A stretch of 45,530 bases of DNA from Methanoregulaceae archaeon UBA467 (GTDB lineage: Archaea; Halobacteriota; Methanomicrobia; Methanomicrobiales; Methanospirillaceae). Shown here piece by piece: positions 43,797 through 45,530 of this stretch. The translations under genes were made by a program, and so were the position numbers. The stretch's first letter is position 1. The number at the start of each line of letters is the position of its first letter. The stretch lies in NCBI GenBank assembly GCA_002503825.1, contig DASP01000011.1:1-45530 (forward strand), read 5' to 3'. The notes beneath the pieces are model-generated. The model did not search any database and was not told where the DNA came from. It worked only from the letters and a program-made list of their open reading frames with translations.

Positions 43797-43979
43797 ACGG
43801 AGGGGTTGTTTGATTACTCGATCCTTGGGCAGGATCTCGGTTAGCGTGCCCGACTTTACCGCGTTTATCCGAAGGATATATTTCCTTACTGTGTTGTGCG
43901 ATATGTTCAGTTCTCGTCCTACGCGTTTCTATGAGGGGTAAATCTCATACAATTCGATGATTTTCCTGACGTCTGCCAT
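43797..43979 (-). mobile_element. IS21-family transposase (IstA) N-terminal remnant
   Basis: On the minus strand an ATG at 43979 begins MADVRKIIELYEIYPS, then a TAG stop at 43931-43929, then KRVGRELNISHNTVRKYILR (an IstA-type HTH), and later TEILPKDRVIKQPLRVITDE. The frame runs without a shift into the DUF6345 gene, joining near its residue 11. The pattern of HTH followed by an Arg-Val-x-Thr-Asp-Glu segment is typical of IS21 IstA proteins as I know them. No catalytic DDE domain or IstB is present. Confidence 0.75.
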
Positions 43980-44282
43980 GGTCTTCACCTAGTGCCCCAA
44001 CTCCTCTCTTGCAATGTTTGGGTGGGACACGTGTTAAGGCGGGCAAAATTGAATGGGTGTTTCCTTATATACCCCGGTCAAAAAGGAGTGGGCGAATATA
44101 ATCCTGATATAAGGATCATCAATCCAGGATGTGTTGCAGGGATCATGTGCATATGACGAGGATATCGGTTATGTCCCAGCCTGTTGTCTCGCATTTTAGT
44201 TATAATTCGCTTGTATAATAGGGATTTATACCGTGTAGAATACAAGAACGCATAAAAAAATTGATTATTTCTCTATTATTCT
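43980..44282. promoter_or_regulatory. Intergenic region with a TATA box upstream of the IstA remnant
   Basis: On the minus strand GGTATATAAGG at 44064-44074 is a strong TATA element, predicting transcription from about 44043 into the IstA remnant and the DUF6345 gene. CCCACCCAAAC near 44020-44030 may belong to the element's terminal sequence. No gene is seen. Confidence 0.45.
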
Positions 44283-45263
44283 TCACGTTATTTCAGCCGC
44301 AAATTCCGGTGTAGCCGGGATGCATTGATAAAATGCAGCCTCCTTCCCGTCGCCATGTACTACACCCTGGAAATAGTAGCATGGGATGAGATAGTCTAGA
44401 TCTTCGGTCATAGTGTGATCGATGTAGACCAAGGATACCTTAGTCACCGTTGCTTTCTCCGGATTCTTCATCCCATCCGGGATGACAATTGGGGTGTCCT
44501 TAAAATACTCATAAGCTTTTTCAGGCCCGATAATGGGAAATTCCTTGTATGGTTCGTAGTGTGGCCATTCCATAAACATCCTTCTGACCTGTCCATGAAC
44601 ATCTACTTCAACCCGAAGTTTATCAGTCAAGATCATATAGCCATTGATCCAGTGTTTGTACCAGACATTGATCGACTCGGAATTTTTTATTTTCACACCC
44701 TTTTCAGGATCGACGAAATGCCCGACATTATGGGTCGTATCGTAAAAGACAGCGCCGTCTGGCCGGAGATCATACAGATCGAGGAATTCGTCGGCAATCT
44801 TTCTCGCTTCCTCGTCACTGGGGAGATGCGAGTCGATATACTCCGGAGAATAGCCCGGTAGAGATGTTGAATCACTGTAATCTATTGTTCCTTTGTATGA
44901 ACTGATTTGATTGTTACCCTGCCCAATAGTGATGATGAGACCCGAAGGACTTTTTGATACCTCATCCGATATGCCCAGATTATTGGCGATTTGAATCAAT
45001 TCTTTTTCAGAGATAGTACGATCTACAATATACACTATCATTTTTTCAGGGGTTGTAGGGAATGCAGCTTCGCAGTTGACTTCCGAGGGTTGATAGTTGC
45101 TCTCTAGTATACCAGTCACTTGCATCCGCGTCACATTTTCCACGCCTTGTGGAAGGTTATGTCCATTGGCCTCCATCCCGTTGAATGCGGACAATCCCAC
45201 GAGTATTACGATTAAGGCAATAACGAGGGTGATACCGGTGATTTTTACGAGTTTTGTATCCAT
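44283..45263 (-). CDS. Membrane-anchored PepSY-like protein (divergent copy C)
   Basis: A 326-residue protein with an N-terminal transmembrane helix (ITLVIALIVILVGLSAF) and the same layout as copies A and B: LPSDEEARKIADEFLDLYDLRPDG, NGYMILTDKLRVEVDVHGQV, then IGPEKAYEYFKD. It is much more divergent in sequence than A is from B. A strong Shine-Dalgarno (GGAGGTG) precedes the ATG, which is 14 bases downstream of another DUF6345 gene. The pairing is therefore conserved although the sequences have drifted. Confidence 0.78.
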   Translation of the reverse strand: MDTKLVKITGITLVIALIVILVGLSAFNGMEANGHNLPQGVENVTRMQVTGILESNYQPSEVNCEAAFPTTPEKMIVYIVDRTISEKELIQIANNLGISDEVSKSPSGLIITIGQGNNQISSYKGTIDYSDSTSLPGYSPEYIDSHLPSDEEARKIADEFLDLYDLRPDGAVFYDTTHNVGHFVDPEKGVKIKNSESINVWYKHWINGYMILTDKLRVEVDVHGQVRRMFMEWPHYEPYKEFPIIGPEKAYEYFKDTPIVIPDGMKNPEKATVTKVSLVYIDHTMTEDLDYLIPCYYFQGVVHGDGKEAAFYQCIPATPEFAAEIT

Positions 45264-45277
45264 CTTTTTTCACCTCC

Positions 45278-45530
45278 TTAATTCGGATTTACATCATAGA
45301 AATCCTCATCAAATTGAACATTATACCCAGGTGGACTAAACCATGTCCCCTGCCCGTAGATATGATCGTCAATACATTCTTTCGTATTAGTATTCCCATC
45401 AATATCTACTGCAAGGATTCCTACTTTGTAGCCTGGAAAATGGATAACATAGTCTGTGGCGTATTTCCAGGAGTCCCAAATCGTTTTTTCATCAAGCAAT
45501 CTGTCTGCAAATAATAATCCTGTATCCTCA
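45278..45530 (-). CDS. DUF6345-type protein, C-terminal part (runs off the window)
   Basis: About 83 codons open to the window edge, so the 5' part is missing. The end aligns with the intact 442-residue protein: LLFADRLLDEKTIWDSWKYA corresponds to RLANYLLEGQTIKNAWFNA, and KECIDDHIYGQGTWFSPP to NEACGNDHIWGSGSVISDPP. The catalytic-dyad region lies outside the window. It sits just upstream of the copy C membrane protein, forming another two-gene module. Confidence 0.8.
   Translation of the reverse strand, partial: EDTGLLFADRLLDEKTIWDSWKYATDYVIHFPGYKVGILAVDIDGNTNTKECIDDHIYGQGTWFSPPGYNVQFDEDFYDVNPN

Noticed and set aside
43929..43931. In-frame TAG in the IstA remnant read as pyrrolysine
   Set aside because: The surrounding reading is a truncated transposase with no catalytic domain. 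A nonsense mutation in a decaying element is simpler, and no pyrrolysine genes are seen.

Overview
The window looks like chromosomal DNA of a methanogenic archaeon, most likely of the order Methanomicrobiales (inference from gene content; no rRNA is present). Evidence: a coenzyme F430 biosynthesis operon, a methanogenesis-marker-9 protein, hydrogenase maturation genes hypA/hypE, a GHMP-family protein resembling the methanopterin-pathway RFAP synthase, an archaeal-type phosphoribulokinase, diphthine synthase, an archaeal NusA-like factor, TATA-type promoters and short overlapping operons. There is one tRNA gene (Glu, anticodon TTC) and no CRISPR array.

Layout. 1-1300: a decayed gene followed by a HicA/HicB-type toxin-antitoxin pair. 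1310-6429 (minus): tRNA-Glu and the operon cfbA-cfbE-cfbD-cfbB-ilvE. CfbA inserts nickel into sirohydrochlorin, CfbB amidates it, CfbD (with a NifH-type reductase) reduces and cyclises it, and CfbE closes the last ring. 6430-6748: a divergent promoter region with a long-armed inverted repeat. 6749-9319 (plus): translationally coupled mmp9, CitG-like and DUF447 genes. 9456-15982: hypA-hypE, two membrane protein genes, a GHMP-family gene with a DUF2148 gene, and a rubredoxin-FprA oxygen-detoxification pair. 16346-20513: a hybrid histidine kinase, phosphoribulokinase and TrkH. 20610-23545: a compact three-gene nitrogenase-like cassette (NifH-like plus two short NifD/K-like proteins) separate from cfbD. 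24645-27487 (minus): leuC-leuD-leuB. 27671-31255: a SIMPL-domain protein, NusA-like, hisE, a DUF151 nuclease and a flippase-like protein.

31611-37354 (minus) is one tightly packed operon: a DtxR/FeoA regulator, FeoB, a KaiC-like protein without a P-loop lysine, a second KaiC-like pseudo-ATPase fused to a small GTPase, diphthine synthase and a two-repeat DUF357 protein. 37606-39929 (plus) has PolX and a cis-prenyltransferase-like protein lacking the usual Asp-Gly-Asn motif.

40.2-45.5 kb is accessory DNA. Two-gene modules, each a DUF6345/caspase-like His-Cys protein followed by a membrane-anchored PepSY-like protein, have been amplified and partly destroyed by tandem duplication. One module carries an IS21 transposase remnant fused in frame to its 5' end. 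This region, the nitrogenase-like cassette and the KaiC/GTPase pair are the best candidates for undescribed biology.
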